A stretch of DNA of 64,000 bases, from NCBI GenBank assembly GCA_021464415.1, contig CM038467.1, forward strand, positions 35,805,226-35,869,225, read 5' to 3'. This DNA is from Lonicera japonica. Lineage: Eukaryota > Streptophyta > Magnoliopsida > Dipsacales > Caprifoliaceae. Below, one piece after another: positions 46,241 to 59,934 of the stretch; position 1 is the first letter of the stretch; each line of letters opens with the position of its first letter. Both the position numbers and the translations under genes were made by a program. The notes below the pieces were generated by a model. The model was not told where the DNA came from, did no database searches, and was given only the letters and a program-made list of their open reading frames with translations.

Positions 46241-46856
46241 CATTTGAGCTATTTACTCAAAAATTTAAACATGTTTACATTTTGTAGAAAAAATTTCTTC
46301 ATCATCCCCGGCGCGCCCCAAAGAGAATTTTTCCTTAAAAAAACCAAAAATTAAATCTCATGACATACCTCAATTTATTTTTCAACTCATCACACAAATT
46401 AATTATTATTCGTACCATTTTTCATGTTACAATCAAATGGAACGTAGCTAAGAGTTTCATCTTTCACATCATGTCAAACATTATCACTACCTAACCAAAG
46501 CAAGACTGATCACCACTGTCATCAGTGGATAACCACTTCCACCCTTAAAACCGAAATAAAATCTATAGTCGGAATGTAAGCTCAAAAAGAATATAAGAAT
46601 ACCAATTTCATATGACCAAAAAGATGCATTTGTGTTCATTGAACCCAACAGTAACATAATGGAAGGAGAGATGATGTTAAATTGGTACCGCAGGGGAGTT
46701 ATCGGCGTCGATTGATACTAGGGTTAAACAGTGGGGTTATAGAGAGATAATTAGGTATTGGATTGTTTGGTTGTGAGGATTATTGTTCAGTCGTGAGCTC
46801 AGGTAATTAATCGAAGATATTAATGGAGACATTTAAAATTTTAGAAATTAGGTAAA

Positions 46857-47456
46857 AGGTCTTATTACACATTGATTTTTACCAAAAATTCAATGAATAA
46901 TATTTTTTTGAATGAATGGCCTATTTTTAATGGGTAATTAGTGTGAGAGGCCTATTTTGTTTTATATTTTAAATGAAGGTATTTGACTAAATTTAAATAT
47001 CATTTAATTAATAAAAACATGTTATATATTACCTAAACTACCCCTCTTTATGAAATTTGCACAAAAAATATGGACTGCAAAATTCATGTTGCAGTATAAT
47101 ATGAACTGCAAAGTTCATATTGCAGTGAAATATGGACTGCAATATGAACTTTGCACTAAAAATATGGACTGCAAAGTTCACATTGCAGTAAAATATAGAC
47201 TGCAATATGAACTTTGCACCAAAAATATGGACTGCAAAGTTCATATTGCAGTGAAATATGGACTGCAAAGTTCATATTGCAGTCCATATTTTAATGTATA
47301 TTAGTATTTTTTTAGTTTATTTTAAGGGTTGGAATATCATTTTACAATGAAAAAAAAGACACATGTCATATTATCAATAAAATAAAAAATAGGCCCTTTA
47401 TTTACAAAAAAATTATTCCTTGACTTTAGTGTGAAAATCTTTCTCTAATAAGACAT
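46857..47456. mobile_element. Foldback MITE with internal palindrome array
   Basis: AGGTCTTATTACACATTGAT at the left faces ATGTCTTATTAGAGAAAGAT (reverse of the right end). Both arms continue through TCAATGAATAATATTTTTTTG-like text to GGCCTATTTTT, about 75 bp. The centre is the repeat at 47060-47290. Confidence 0.65.
47060..47290. repeat. Palindromic 63-bp tandem repeat
   Basis: Units containing ATGGACTGCAAAGTTCATAT alternate with their reverse, CTGCAATATGAACTTTGCA. Direct copies of GACTGCAAAGTTCA start at 47167 and 47230, 63 bp apart. The array can fold into several alternative hairpins. It occupies the centre of the foldback element. Confidence 0.8.
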
Positions 47457-49799
47457 TTTTTTCAATTGTCCCTTTAAAATTTAGCTTAGCCCCATAGTGC
47501 CTAAGCCCCTGCAACTAAGTGACTAAATAAGTCAATAGCACCGAATTTTAAGGAAGCTAAATTTTTAAGGGAAGTAAGATTTAATTTTCTCTCAATTTAT
47601 AAATTAGACAATTTCTACATATATTTAAACATGAAAATTATTACGACTGCAAACTTGAGCACATATGACAAGCTACTCATTTAAGTTAAGTTAATTCTTA
47701 AGAGATTTATTTGGTATCCTTTTATAAAAGTTGGACAGATTTTTAAGTGATTGGTGTAAAGTGTCAAACCTTAATTGCCCAAGGGAGTTTTTTTGCCAAT
47801 TTCTATAATTTAGGGGGTAAAGTGTCAATGGACAATAGTTTAAAGGGATTATTCTCCCGATAAAAAACATGAAGGGAGAAAAGTTTAAGGATAACCTCGG
47901 TAAACCCCTTATGGTTCTTCAGATATTATGGTTTGCCCCCTACAGAACTCAACCGACTTTACCCCATTTATTATGGTGAGCATATGACTTACACATGTTG
48001 GATTTTCTAATCAACTTGACAATATTACCCTTTATATAATAGTGTATGATAAGTAATGCTATCTAAAACCTTATTTTAAAGGTGAGCGCTATTGATATGC
48101 ACCAAAATACTCACTAACACTCCGTCCTATTTACTTGATTTCTAAGGACCGAATATATACGCACATACTTAGTGATAAGGGACCAAACTATTTTTTGGTA
48201 AAAAAATTATACTGGCTCGGCCCCTAAGGACTAGCCGAGATGTGTACACATATTCGGTCCTTAACGGCCGAGCCAATATACACATACTCGGTCCTTAAGG
48301 TGAAAGTTTTGGTCTAAAGATTTTTATACCTTTAAACCATCATATATCAAACAATTTTGTAGTCTATTATTTACGATTTGATTTAATTAATTTGTTTAAA
48401 CTTATAATTATATTTATTTATTTTTTATTTTATGAATCCACCTCTGTGGCGAGAACTTAATTTCTATTGATTTATTGCTATTTAATTAGTCTATTTGTAA
48501 AATTTTAAGTGGCAACAAGAATGGGTATATCATGATATCTGTGTAGTTTTAATTGCTACTCTTAAATACATTTTATATTTATAATATCATAAATAATCCT
48601 AAACACATCTAAACTCAATCTAATAATATCCTAAATACATTTATTTTCATGCATATAATACATTTATATTCTATTAGTCTTCTAAATTAATATATTTGAA
48701 ACTTTGTTAATCTTTTAACTGTATTAAACTCTATTAAAAATAATATTCTAAATATATATATATATATATATTGTACTTATGTACCCTATATCAGTGTATC
48801 TTGTGATTTAACCTAGCTTATTCGAAAAATACTAGCACGCAACCCGCACGATGTGCGGGCGCTTTATAGTAAATATGATTAAACATAATTTAAAAATATT
48901 GATAAAGAGTAAATTAAAGTATTTTTTTTTTCATAAATAGATTCTTATACAATTAACAAAGCCAAATAAATCATGATTTTTTTTTTATTGAAATACATGT
49001 GAGCTATTCAAAGTACTTCTGGAAAGGTAAATTATATTGTTCTATCTACCATCAACGCAACAAACTACAAATGCAAGAAGATATACAATTTGTTTCGAAT
49101 AGATAAATATATATATATATATATATATAAAAGCCAAACGTAAATTGCCTTTGAAATCCAAATACATAGCAAAATGAGTTCCAAAAGTTCTAAAATCAAC
49201 GATAGCTCACAGTTTGACGTTTGACGTTTAACATTTGAATTTGTCATAACTAGAACTGCAGTTTGTTATACACATTGATAAAGCTGCAATAAAAAATTAA
49301 AATAATTAAAAGTTGTACACTAAACATAATCTTAGCTAAGATGAATTAGTAATTCTAACACAAAAAATGAAACAGCTTTGGGGAATAACTTAGATGTACA
49401 AATGATTTTGTTTTCTATATGCAGAGTACCATTAAAAAAAAGGCAAAAAGAGGTCAATGCAAGGAAAAATTATGAATTAAGTCTTATGTAATGGCGATTT
49501 AGCAAGGCTTCTAAGCAATCATCTTCAACCATTATATTAGAAGGGAATGTAGTTTGTCATATTTTAAAGGAGGCATAAATCTAAATTAAGATGGGACAAA
49601 AAGAATCAAGTAAGAAGGTTAGAAGCATGTAGATTGCTAAATGCTCTAAATACTTGCAATTGAAAACCAAAATCATTATGATAAGAATAAAAGCTATGAG
49701 CTATTAGTCTAAATGATATGCGTCTTATCATTATGCTAAAATAGATTTGTAACCTTCAGTATCTATAAGGTTCACCAGAGAAGTATACGAAAAAGATAC
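47457..49799. other. AT-rich DNA with one MITE candidate
   Basis: Mostly featureless. At 48075-48336 a 262-bp segment runs from TTTAAAGGT to ACCTTTAAA. Its interior repeats CGGTCCTTAA in both orientations near 48145, 48255 and 48290, and it has CACCAAAATACTCAC/GACCAAAACTTTCAC inverted ends, so it may be a MITE. A TA microsatellite lies near 48755 and another at 49107-49130. Confidence 0.4.
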
Positions 49800-51611
49800 T
49801 GTTGGTCGGATTTCAACCCTAGAGGGGGGGTGAATAGGGTTTTTAAAAACTTTATGCGGAATTAAAAAACTTTACGAAAATCGTTTAAGTAAAACAAATT
49901 TGCTAAACAAATATATCAAGGAATGCAAAAATCAAACAATCAAATTCCAAAGCAATCTCAAACAATAAGCAATTATATCAAATATAAATGCAAGTAAATA
50001 AAGAGATTGAGTTAGAAAGATTGAACCGATTTGAAGTCCAAGGCTTTTTGTCCACACGGTTTTGGTTTACCAAACCATAGTCCGCGCTCGGTTAGTTCCC
50101 CGAGAATTTCCACTAATTCCAATCTCCTTTCGGGTGAAGATCAAACCACTACAAGTGTTGTTGTCTCACTACACTCTTTACAAATATTGCTTGACCACAA
50201 TATTCTCACAAGAATCTCTCTCTTGCTAACCTTGTGAGATTTACCTCTCACAATATCTAAACAAGAATTTACCTTCTTGTTTTTCCTATGAGATTTACCT
50301 CTCACAATTTGAATATAAAAGTTTGGTGATTCACACCAATTTACAATAACTCTCTCAAGTGTTTGTAGAATACAATTTAAGCTCACACTAGAGTTATCTT
50401 GAATGATCAATATGATATAGCTCAAATAAAAGATGATTGATCAAAAACAATTTCTTGAATCTTTGAATAATGAAGATAGATGAAGTATAGAGTATAAGAG
50501 TGATTCAAGGTGTGTAAAATGAGTCTTGGAAGTCATATTTATAGTCCCAAAAGTGATATAGCCGTTTGAGAGGTTTGGGGGAAGTTTTGTACCAAAAATA
50601 GTAAAAAAATCGAAATCCAACGGCTATATTTTGGTCATCAGTCGACTGAGCAAGGCTCCTTAGTCGACTGAGTGACCATCAGTCGACTGAGCAAAGCCAT
50701 CAGTCGACTGATGACCTCTGCTGGTCAGTTTTGACAGATTGCTGCAGACAGCAAATTTTTACGATTTGTTTTGATCATATCTCATTATCCAGCCGTTGGA
50801 ATTTGATGAAATTTTGTATATAAGTACTATAATGTGTTATCTAACTTCTGTCAAAATTTCATAATGATCGGAGTCCGGGAAGGCCTCCTTCAAACCGTTA
50901 GATCAAAACTGCGCAAAAACGGAGCGAGTCTAGAAAGGGAAAAATAAACATTTTTGCAATTAAGTTCCAAAATCAATTTTGATGCTTGGGATAGGTCAAA
51001 TATATTATCCTAAGACACCTATTTTCATGAGAGCTCAAAATATGCTCAAATCAATTTAATATGAAATTATTTGAAAACCGATTTTTGCAAGAATGGTGTT
51101 TTCAAAGAAATTTAGATTCAAACTGATTTTGATCAATCTAACGATGATGCAAGTTCATGTTTGAGATATATTATCAATCAATTAAGAAGCTTTACATTAA
51201 TCCTAAGCAACCACTCAATTACCGAATAGGTGAGTCTTCGAATGCTTCGATTTGTTTCTTCAAATTGATTCTTCCCTTGAAGCTTTTCCCTTGAAGCTTT
51301 AGTATATGATTCTTGATCTTTGTTTTCCATGGATTTGCATTACTATATTGTGAGTGATGAGATTGATCTTCTTACTTGTCCAACTCTTGTAGAAGAATGA
51401 TCTTGATTCGGATAGATCGATTTTAGTCGAATGCTTCGTTGATTTGATCGGATATTGATTGAATGATCATTGTCAAACTTCCTTTGAGCAATCATGCTAT
51501 TCTTGATTTTCCAAATAAGAAATCTATAATCTTATATCAAGAACATGTTAAATTACACATGATTGATTTATTGTTATTATTAAAATAAGATTAAGACCTT
51601 CAGGGTCAACA
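49800..51611. mobile_element. Solo LTR-like insertion, 1812 bp
   Basis: Begins TGTTGGTCGGATTTC and ends GGGTCAACA, TG...CA with inverted tips. Flanks GATAC and TATAC agree at 4 of 5 bases. The start contains CCCTAGAGGGGGGGTGAAT, a phrase common at LTR starts in eudicots as I recall. No protein is encoded. Near 50640-50710 it has four CAGTCGACTG-type palindromes. Confidence 0.65.
50639..50710. promoter_or_regulatory. Four-copy CAGTCGACTG palindrome array
   Basis: Copies start at 50639, 50661 (TAGTCGACTG), 50680 and 50701, spaced 22, 19 and 21 bp. The array lies inside the solo LTR at 49800-51611. A regulatory role is inferred by analogy with the gypsy LTR array. Confidence 0.6.
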
Positions 51612-52500
51612 TATACTATATAAACATACAACTCGACTACGAAAATGACACATGAGTGGAAAATATAACACATTACGGTTCCGTTTTATAGCAGCATGAA
51701 AAATGAAAAGAAAAATAACTAATTGAGGTGAGAATATGGAAAATAACTAAACGGAGCCTATGGCTCAAAAGCAATTAAGAAAATAGCATAACATTAATGC
51801 CGTAGTTATTTATCTTTGGGTGAGTAATTTATGAATGGTACATTACAATTCAAATGGTGAAAGTAGAGCAATCTCTTGTAGGTAATTAGTTTTTGCTTCA
51901 TAAGAAAAATTAATCCAAAAACTCAAAAGTCCATAAGTTAATTTCAAAATAGGAAATTGCGGTAGCAAAAATTACTGAGCATAACTTTTGAAATGATATA
52001 ATTAACTTGTAATGTAGTTATGCACGATGTCTAATTGGGAGTCATGTTATGTTTATAAATCTTTTAATAGGTTTGTTGTCCTATTGAGATGTCAACCGAA
52101 TTTGAGACTGATTGCAATTGATCAAATAATTTATATATATACATGGACATCTGAGAAAAGGAACCAAAGATATTAATAACGTATTAACATTAACATACAG
52201 TTCTATGGGTACATAGAGAGGATTGATCACAATAATTAAGTTTATTAAAATTGGTGGAAATTGGCGGGGGACTAAAATCATTGGATTCCCATGGCATTTC
52301 ACTAAATAATTTCATTAAACGCTTTTGATATTTCAAAATAAGAATTATATAAAGAAAAAAAAAGGGATTAGGGATAAGCCATTGAATCAAAACCCTCGAA
52401 AAACACCATAATTTCATTAATATATAAATTTAAAATGCTATTATGTAGCCAACTAAAAACATGATAAAGTTTAGTTCCCTTTGAGATTGAAAATCCCAAA
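51612..52500. other. AT-rich spacer, nothing recognised
   Basis: No coding similarity or repeat termini seen in this stretch. Confidence 0.5.
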
Positions 52501-53215
52501 CCCTTGAATTAATTAGAAGATATACCAACATAAAAACATATAGAGTCGTGAAGAATAAAGCATAAAAGTGATTGAAAGGGAGAAAAATGATAATTACTCA
52601 AAGACAGTTGCAAGCCAAATGAAAACAAAAATTAAAGAGATCAATTGTTGGAAATCATCTCTCCCAAAAGCTTAAGTTGTTAGGAGAAGGAATTGTAATA
52701 AATATCATAGTTATACCCTCCTTCACGTGCGAGTTCTCTCACGTGTGACCCCATACTCGCACATGGGGAGCAAATCAATTAGAAGATATACGGACATAAA
52801 AATAGATATAGTCGTGAAGAATAGAGCATGGAAGTGATTGAAAGGGAGAAAAATGATATTTACTCAAAGACAGTTCCAAGCAAAACTGGAAACAAAAATT
52901 AAAGAGAGCAATTGCGTGTGAGTTCCCTCACATGGGGTCGGAATGGTAATGAATATTATGATTAATACCCTACCTCACGTGTGACCCCATACTCGCACAT
53001 GAAGAGCAAACAAATCGAATTTTAGATTAACAAATGAGGGAGGGAGGTGCGACCCATACTCACACATGGATAGCAAACAAATCGAATTTCAGATTAACAA
53101 ATGAGAAATGGAGGTGCCAAGAGTTGAACTTTGGACCTCCCAGAAAACCAACGTCTGATACTATGTTAAGAATTATCTCTCCTAAAAGTTTAAACTTTTA
53201 GGAGAAAGAATCGTA
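52501..53215. repeat. Degenerate LTR-like direct repeats
   Basis: A block containing GATTGAAAGGGAGAAAAATG occurs near 52571 and again near 52835, within copies of about 135 bp offset by roughly 275 bp. CCCATACTCGCACATG phrases recur near 52752, 52987 and 53054. At 53177-53204 a perfect 28-bp palindrome has the half TCTCCTAAAAGTTT, followed on the minus strand by a TAGTATCAGA that resembles a tRNA-Met primer site. A decayed copy of the palindrome lies near 52660. This suggests a fragmentary copia LTR in minus orientation with a partial duplication. Confidence 0.55.
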
Positions 53216-53897
53216 ATGAATATCACGGTTAATAGCAATGAATGTGTATGAAACTTACGGGATAATTGATGAGAAAAGTAAGATAATGAAAATATTCCAT
53301 CAAACGGAAAGTCATATCTACAATCAAACAAACAAAATCTCAGTTCAATAATCAGAGCATGAAAGATAATATTGATATAGGCGTATTGTATATCTTTCAT
53401 ATACTTTTGACTCTATATTAAGAGACGAAGTCAGAGCGACATATTAGTTACAAATAAACGAATGAAGAAGGAAGTCGAAAGGGGATTGAAGAAGATGGAA
53501 GGGGAAAACAGAGAGGGGCGGGCAAGGTAAATTAAACAGGTAAAAGATAAAAAAGAAAAGGTAGGGCAAAACTGCAGTTAAAAAAAGGGAGGAGAAAACG
53601 AAGAGAAAAATCGTCTGTCGATATGACACAAACGAAAGAACCGTCCGGAGGAGTCGCCAGAGAAGGGGTGAAAGAAGCCGCTGCTTTAGAAACGGGAGAG
53701 GTTTGGAAATCGTTGTAGATAGTCGAGAAAAATGGACACGTGTAGGCCTACAGTGAAAAAAGTTTTAGTATTATTGTATATGATATGATATGATTGGTGA
53801 ACAACTTATTGAGTTAATATTAATTTTAATTTAAAACAGAAAGAGTCTATATTTGTTTCGTAACATAAAATTGTGAAAATTTGAAAAAGATGGGGTT
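53216..53897. other. Spacer, no gene supported
   Basis: Purine-rich plus strand with two open frames on the minus strand that have no known motif. Nothing further recognised. Confidence 0.5.
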
Positions 53898-54153
53898 ATT
53901 GTCACACCCCATATTTTTCTGTAACATTTTTATTTTGACTCAATATAATAGGATTGAGTATGTGTTCATTGATTCGGTGTAATAGAACCGTATATGTACA
54001 CATTATTTAGTTCTATATGGTTGAGTCAGTGTATTTTTTTTATTCTCAACAATAATTCAGCTCTATTGTATCGAATAAATGATCATATATTTGGCTCTAT
54101 TGTTCCGAGCCAAATGCCAGGAGTGTTACGGAGAACTTTGGGGTGTGGCAATA
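53898..54153. mobile_element. MITE with GTCACACCCC termini
   Basis: The left end TGTCACACCCCATATTTTTC faces the reversed right end TTGCCACACCCCAAAGTTCT; both continue to a CTGTAACA/CCGTAACA stretch, about 30 bp. The interior has TTGGCTCTATTGTTCCGAGCC. It is 256 bp. A second, more decayed member lies at 54965-55160. Confidence 0.65.
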
Positions 54154-54964
54154 GCCCCACCCTTTGAAAATATAAACTTCTTCTAATACGTCATTGTAAT
54201 TAAATGTGATTATTCCTACTTGTTGTAGAATTCTTGATCAAAGTGATTAATAAGTGAAACAGGATGTGTTAAAATACAATGCGCACTTTACTATCCTAAA
54301 CTAAGAGCATCTCAAGTGATTGTGCAAAAATTGATGTATATATCTTATGCATCCAACAACTTTTACAAAAAAATTAAAATCTACAAAAAAATATGTTTCA
54401 ATGGGGATTTTGTAAACTTTTATGTAAAATTGAAAAGAACCAATAATATACAAACAAATGTTAGATGTTATTTTATATAATTTATTTTTATATTTTTCCT
54501 TGAAATTATATATACATAATGTTATAATCACAATGGATCTTAATTTATAAGTCTTGATGACTAGATTTCAAATATATAATTTCTATTAAAATTCATATTT
54601 TATATTCAAAGTTATTACTTTTTAAACATTTATAACAAAAATAAAATTGAGTGAGAATGTTAATGTGACATTGTAAATTAAAGGTGTATTTTACACATAA
54701 AACTGATTTTTAAAAGACTACTAGAGATAAAAAAATAATAATTACAAGTTGTATAAATTTTACAAAAATAAATAAATTATATATTGCTGCTGGAGATAAA
54801 AGACTACTAGAGATAAAAAAATAATATCCAAAGGTACAAAAATATCTCCCCGGCCACATCCCTCAACATCCTTTTCAACTCCTCACAAAAATTGACATTT
54901 TTTGTTATCATTTTATATGTTATTATCAAATAGTCCCTCAATATTAATAAAACTAGGTTGGTGT

Positions 54965-55160
54965 TATTGTCACACCCCAAACTTGTATGTAACACTCCCT
55001 TCCTTACTCGATGCAATAGGGCCGAAATAATGTGCACATTATTTCCGTACATTATAGATGAATTATTGTTAAAAACCTATGTAATATACGTGCATGCTTG
55101 GCCCTGTTACCCTGAGTAAGAAAAGAAGTATTACAGGAAAGTTTGGATATTGCGGCAAAA
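54965..55160. mobile_element. Decayed copy of the GTCACACCCC MITE
   Basis: The left end GTCACACCCCAAACTTGTAT matches the 53898 element, and the reversed right end GCAATATCCAAACTTTCCTG is a worn version. A GTTATT precedes the left end of both copies. Confidence 0.5.
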
Positions 55161-56146
55161 ATATGCAATGAAGAATCCAAATGTTGTGGGTGAAGCGCAA
55201 AAAAGGGTTCGGGTAATTGGGTGTATTTTGGGTACGTAATTTTTCTGTAGATTAAAAAGAGAGATACAGGCTTCCATTTTCTTTTCTTTTTTTAAATAAC
55301 TATATATATATATATATTTCAGTGGTATTTTTGTAAGGTCTGAAATAACCAATAAGATACAACCCATCTTAAATACGAAATTATAAAATTTGTTATTATT
55401 TTTTCTTGAATTTTTTGTTATATAATCTTATAGCGTCTTTATTTATTGGTATTGATTAGCATATTTTAAATAAATAATTAAAATTCACATTTTTCATTTT
55501 ATTGTAAAATTATTGATCGTTTTCACAATTGCTCATATCGCATCATAATTGCGATATGATTGATCACCTTTTAAAAATTGCTGGAAATAAACAAAAATTG
55601 TTGCAAATATTGATTGTTTTCACAATTGCTCATATCACATCATATAGCATCTACAATTAACACTTTAAAAAAACTGAAGATTGTCAACATAATAATAAAG
55701 TTTACGGAACATATGATAAGATTCTTTAGAAGAAATAACATAAAGGTTCTAGCGATTCCGAGAGAAGAGATCCTTGTTCTCGTTTGTATCCTTCGAGGTT
55801 TTAATTCGTTGAGACTCAGTCCACGCGCGGCAACGAGGAGCATTCCTCCCGCCGATCAACGATTTCTTCGTATTACGATTCATACTTAAATAGAGAGAAA
55901 GAGAGATGTTAATTAATTAATGGCGGAGAGAGAGTAAAAGAGAGGGGAGGGGGAATGTAAGGAAGAGGAAATATTTTACATTATCATTAGAGATGCTATT
56001 TGTTAATATAGCATTGCTCACTTTTAAATCATCAATTCATTTTTGAAAGAAAATGGTTATTATCACTTGGATCACTTTCACAAAAAAAATGTAGTACACG
56101 TGTCCCAATCTCAGATAGTTTGTTTTCTTGTCTCTCTATTTAAAAA
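55161..56146. other. Spacer with short local duplication
   Basis: TTTTCACAATTGCTCATATC occurs near 55518 and again near 55616. A GC-richer patch at 55745-55880 has an open frame with no motif I know. No gene can be supported. Confidence 0.45.
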
Positions 56147-56409
56147 GGGCGATTCTATTTCCACCCCCAATAATTCTTGGTTTTATTCCCACTTTTCATT
56201 TGGTCTTTGAATATCAAGTAAGGGCTTTTTATTCGGATCTTGAGAATTGAGTATAAGTCTGACAATGTCTTACTTAGCCCCTAAGTACAGAGTTATAAAT
56301 TTATACTAGGTCCTCAAGAACCGAACATCATGTTTTCACTTGATACTAAATGACTAAATGAAAGGTGGGACTGAAACTAAGTACCATTGGGGGTGGAAAT
56401 AGAACATCC
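56147..56409. mobile_element. MITE, 263 bp, perfect 8-bp duplication
   Basis: Flanked by TTTAAAAA at 56139-56146 and 56410-56417. The ends GGGCGATTCTATTTCCACCC and the reversed right end GGATGTTCTATTTCCACCCC are inverted repeats. The similarity continues for about 60 bp through CATTTGGTC/CATTTAGTC. It is non-coding. Confidence 0.8.
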
Positions 56410-59400
56410 TTTAAAAATCATAATTTCATTTATGAAAGTATACAGTTTTTAAAACTTCGACTTCATGCCCCATTAAATTGTTGAAAGTATTTATGTTCAT
56501 TTAAGTGGGTTGAAAGTTACCATAAAATCCGGACTCACCAGCTAAAAATTTACTCTTCGTCTTAGACTTAAATTTGCATTCATTAAGAATTGGAGGAAGA
56601 TCGTAAAATTAAGGGTTAGTGAGCTTCCTAGCACATCGAACTATGGTTGGAGGTGCAGTTGCGGAGGTGTTTTACAAGTGAAATTAAATTCTTGAATCAC
56701 CTGCAATGTCGACTTGCTGCTCTGACATCCTTAGAACAACCAATGATTGAGTTAGCCCTTCATTGCTCGAGCAGCGCTTGCAGTGGGCTCCGATGCGGTC
56801 ATCGTCTTTGAGTTTAACTTTTTCATCCCACCGAGCTTTTGATATATCCTTATAGGTTTCTTGGTTAATTTGTTTTGTATTGTTTTTCAAGTTTTGGTTA
56901 TGTTTATTGTTGTTTTATGTATATATATATATATATAAACCAAAATAGAAAACAAAAAACATCGCGAGCACACCTTCTTGAATGCGCATGTTATGTTATT
57001 TGAAGAATCATTGGTTGAATAGTTGAAAAAACATCCATGAATAAGAGGCATTGTTACATATGGGCAATGAAAGAGTATGGCACGGAAAATAGCTGGACAA
57101 AGCAGTCTATTTAGGCGGTAGAATGTCCTTTAAAATTAATTATTGATAAATCGACGATTTCAAGAATTGAAGTTTGGTTGGATTTTTGTTTGGATGAGTT
57201 AATTATCTGATAAATGGATTGGTCAGGTTAAATTTTTGTCGTTGTTTTGTTTAAGAGAAGAGAAGAGAAGAAAACCACTAAGGCTGCTGATGATGAAGCC
57301 GAGAAGCTGAAGTTGAATCCTGACAGGTACAAAGAAGAAGTCGACAAGTTAAAAAGGTCATTGAGGGCTAAGGACAAGGATTGGCGAAGTCGGCCAATAA
57401 CTTAATGAAGGCTGCCAAATTTGTTTATCTATATAAGTGGTGGTTAGGATTTGTCATGAGGTGTTTGTCTTTTGATTCAATTGCATATATGTGTTGTGTC
57501 ATGCTGGTAATTTACAACATAATTATAGCTACTTATATATCCAATTATAGTTGTTTTCATATTGCATCGAAATCCTAATTTCTTTCCTTATTAATTAACT
57601 ATTAAGTATCTGTTAATAAATTAAACACAAAAAAATGCCAAATTTGTTTATCACATAAGTGGTGGCTAGGATTTGTCCGATATAAAGCCTATTGTAAAAG
57701 AACCGGACTGGTTTTTATGAAAGAGTTTTCAGATCCGGTATTTGATACAATGGTTTAGAGATTGACGATTCTCCTAAAGCGCCAATTTCGAATTTGCCCA
57801 ACCCCTTCCTATTTCCCACAGTTCAACAGTCGATTCATATAAGAAAAAAACATGAAAATATTTTAAAAAATCGCTCTAAACTAAATAAACACATGAAAAA
57901 CTTTAATTAAAAGTTAAAAACAAAAAGTGGTTGGGCTATCTATAAATTCCGAGCAACACAACGGGCAATTTGGTGGGCTGAGTTTGGATGCACATTAACT
58001 TCTCAAAAATAATAGGTAATCAATTGCGTGACTCTGTAGTGGAGATTCAAATTATTTTTAAAAAAAATGTATAGTAATAATTTGTAAAAAATAATGGGGT
58101 CAAACCTTATTAATTAAATATAAAGAAAATATTATGTGCACAATTATAAGGTATTAATTAAAAATTTGCCGCGACAAGATTAATTATTATTAAAAAAAAA
58201 GTCTTAAGTTGGATCATTTATTGTTAAAAAATGTATAAAATAAATTTATAAGCTGGTTTTTATCGTTACTTATATTCAAGTACGGGTGCAAGGACTCCAT
58301 CCAAATTGCCCACAATAAACCATTGACTTAGTTATCAAGATTATAATATATATTTATATATAATGTTTTCTAATTTAGCTACCTCTAATATCTTAATGTT
58401 AAAATATAAGAAATTTGAAAAAAAGAAAATTCTTTAAAATCACCAACTGTATTTTGGAAAACGAGCACCCTAAACATTATTTTAATGTTTTATAATTTAA
58501 CCCCCTCTAATAATTTATAATTTAACCGCCTCTAATATCTTAATACTACCGACCCAAATTTTCGGAAACCAGGAACATAAACATTATTTTTTACAAACCA
58601 AAAGCATATCAGTACCTATATTATTATGTTTCATTTAAAATTTGTGTAAATTAATTTTTAGATAGCATGACTCCAAATTGTCAGGCGACTATGTCTTCAA
58701 TGGGTTGAAAGTTGATCAGTCACATGAAAAATGTAGCTATTTTAATTTTTTTTCCCCAATTAGACTTTTTGTATCATTTAAAAAGAAATCAAATTGAAAT
58801 TTTGAATATAACTTTAATTTATGGACTTAAAAAATCCAAGCTTTGTAAGAGTCTTGAACTCAAAGTGTTAGAAAATAAATATTAAGAAAGATTACCTAAG
58901 TTCAAACCCACCTTTCACCTCTATCTTGTTTTTTGAACTACATCGAATCATAATAACCATCGATAATCTTTTTACTATATTTTTAATCATCACTGCGCTT
59001 AATTTTTAATATGGTTATTGACTATGCATATTTTTATTTTTTTGAGAAATTCGAACACAAGATCCTCAATAATCTCTCTCCCAGAGACTTAGTGAACCAT
59101 TAGACTCCATAAGGTCATGGCGCTTTACCTTAATATATTGAAAAAATTATAGTAGACATATTACAATCTTAGACAAAATAATTCTTGGCATTTTCTTTTT
59201 AATTAAATCATTATTTTCTTTTTTGAAAAGCCATGGTTATCCACACTTCACCTTCATAATATATTAAATGTCTCTTTATTTATTATGCACATGTGGCCGA
59301 AAGTGATTAAAGTACTAAAGCTCTCCAGCAACTTTTTAAGAAAGTTTGACACCTATAATTTGTGTAAAATTGTGGGTAATCTCGATGAATAAAGGGACGA

Positions 59401-59538
59401 TCACAGAGATTCGGATGAAATGTTGTGGCTGATAAAAACTAATGAACATAATAACCTCGCAATCCCTGAAAGATGGGAACATAATAATGGTAATCAGCGC
59501 AATAACTACAGTCGGGTGTTCGGGAATACTACATAAAA
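56410..59538. other. AT-rich DNA, possible exon fragments only
   Basis: At 57270-57405 a plus-strand stretch reads KTTKAADDEAEKLKLN and KEEVDKLKRSLRAKDKD, lysine/glutamate-rich and coiled-coil-like, after an acceptor-like TTTAAG. It could be one exon of a host gene but I cannot name it. A 42-bp phrase with AAGTGGTGGTTAGGATTTG near 57435 is repeated near 57660. The rest is featureless. Confidence 0.35.
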
Positions 59539-59901
59539 TGTTGGGATTGGGAAAAATCAGATAATGATATTGAGAAGAAAAACAGGTTTATTTCTCTCCA
59601 GAAAATAAACAACAAGAATTACAACAAGAATTCTTTACAAAAAAACTTCTCACAAAACTCTCTCTTGGAGTCTCTCTATCTCTCTCTAAATATATGAACT
59701 CTTCTTATTTTTCTGATCCTCCTACTTCATGCTAACTAATGGAATGGGCAGGGGTATTTATAGAAAGCTTCCCCAATGCCATTCCTTCTCCACCATTGAC
59801 AATGTTGCCAACTTTGCCAATATTTCCACCAAGTTAGGTAGCAAAAGAAGACTAGCAACCTTCTAGATGGAGCTTCTAGATGAAGCTGGACTTTTCTTTC
59901 A
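59539..59901 (-). repeat. 3' LTR of second copia element
   Basis: On the minus strand it begins TGAAAGAAAAGTCCAGC and ends ATCCCAACA. It has a CTATAAATACCCC promoter near 59755. The polypurine tract TGGAGGGGGAGAAT (59902-59916) precedes it directly. Confidence 0.8.
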
Positions 59902-59934
59902 ATTCTCCCCCTCCAGTTGCATTTAGAAGCATAT

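Noticed and set aside
57270..57405. Lysine/glutamate-rich stretch as a named host gene
   Set aside because: Only about 40 coiled-coil-like residues with no flanking exons that I can identify. Naming it would be a guess.
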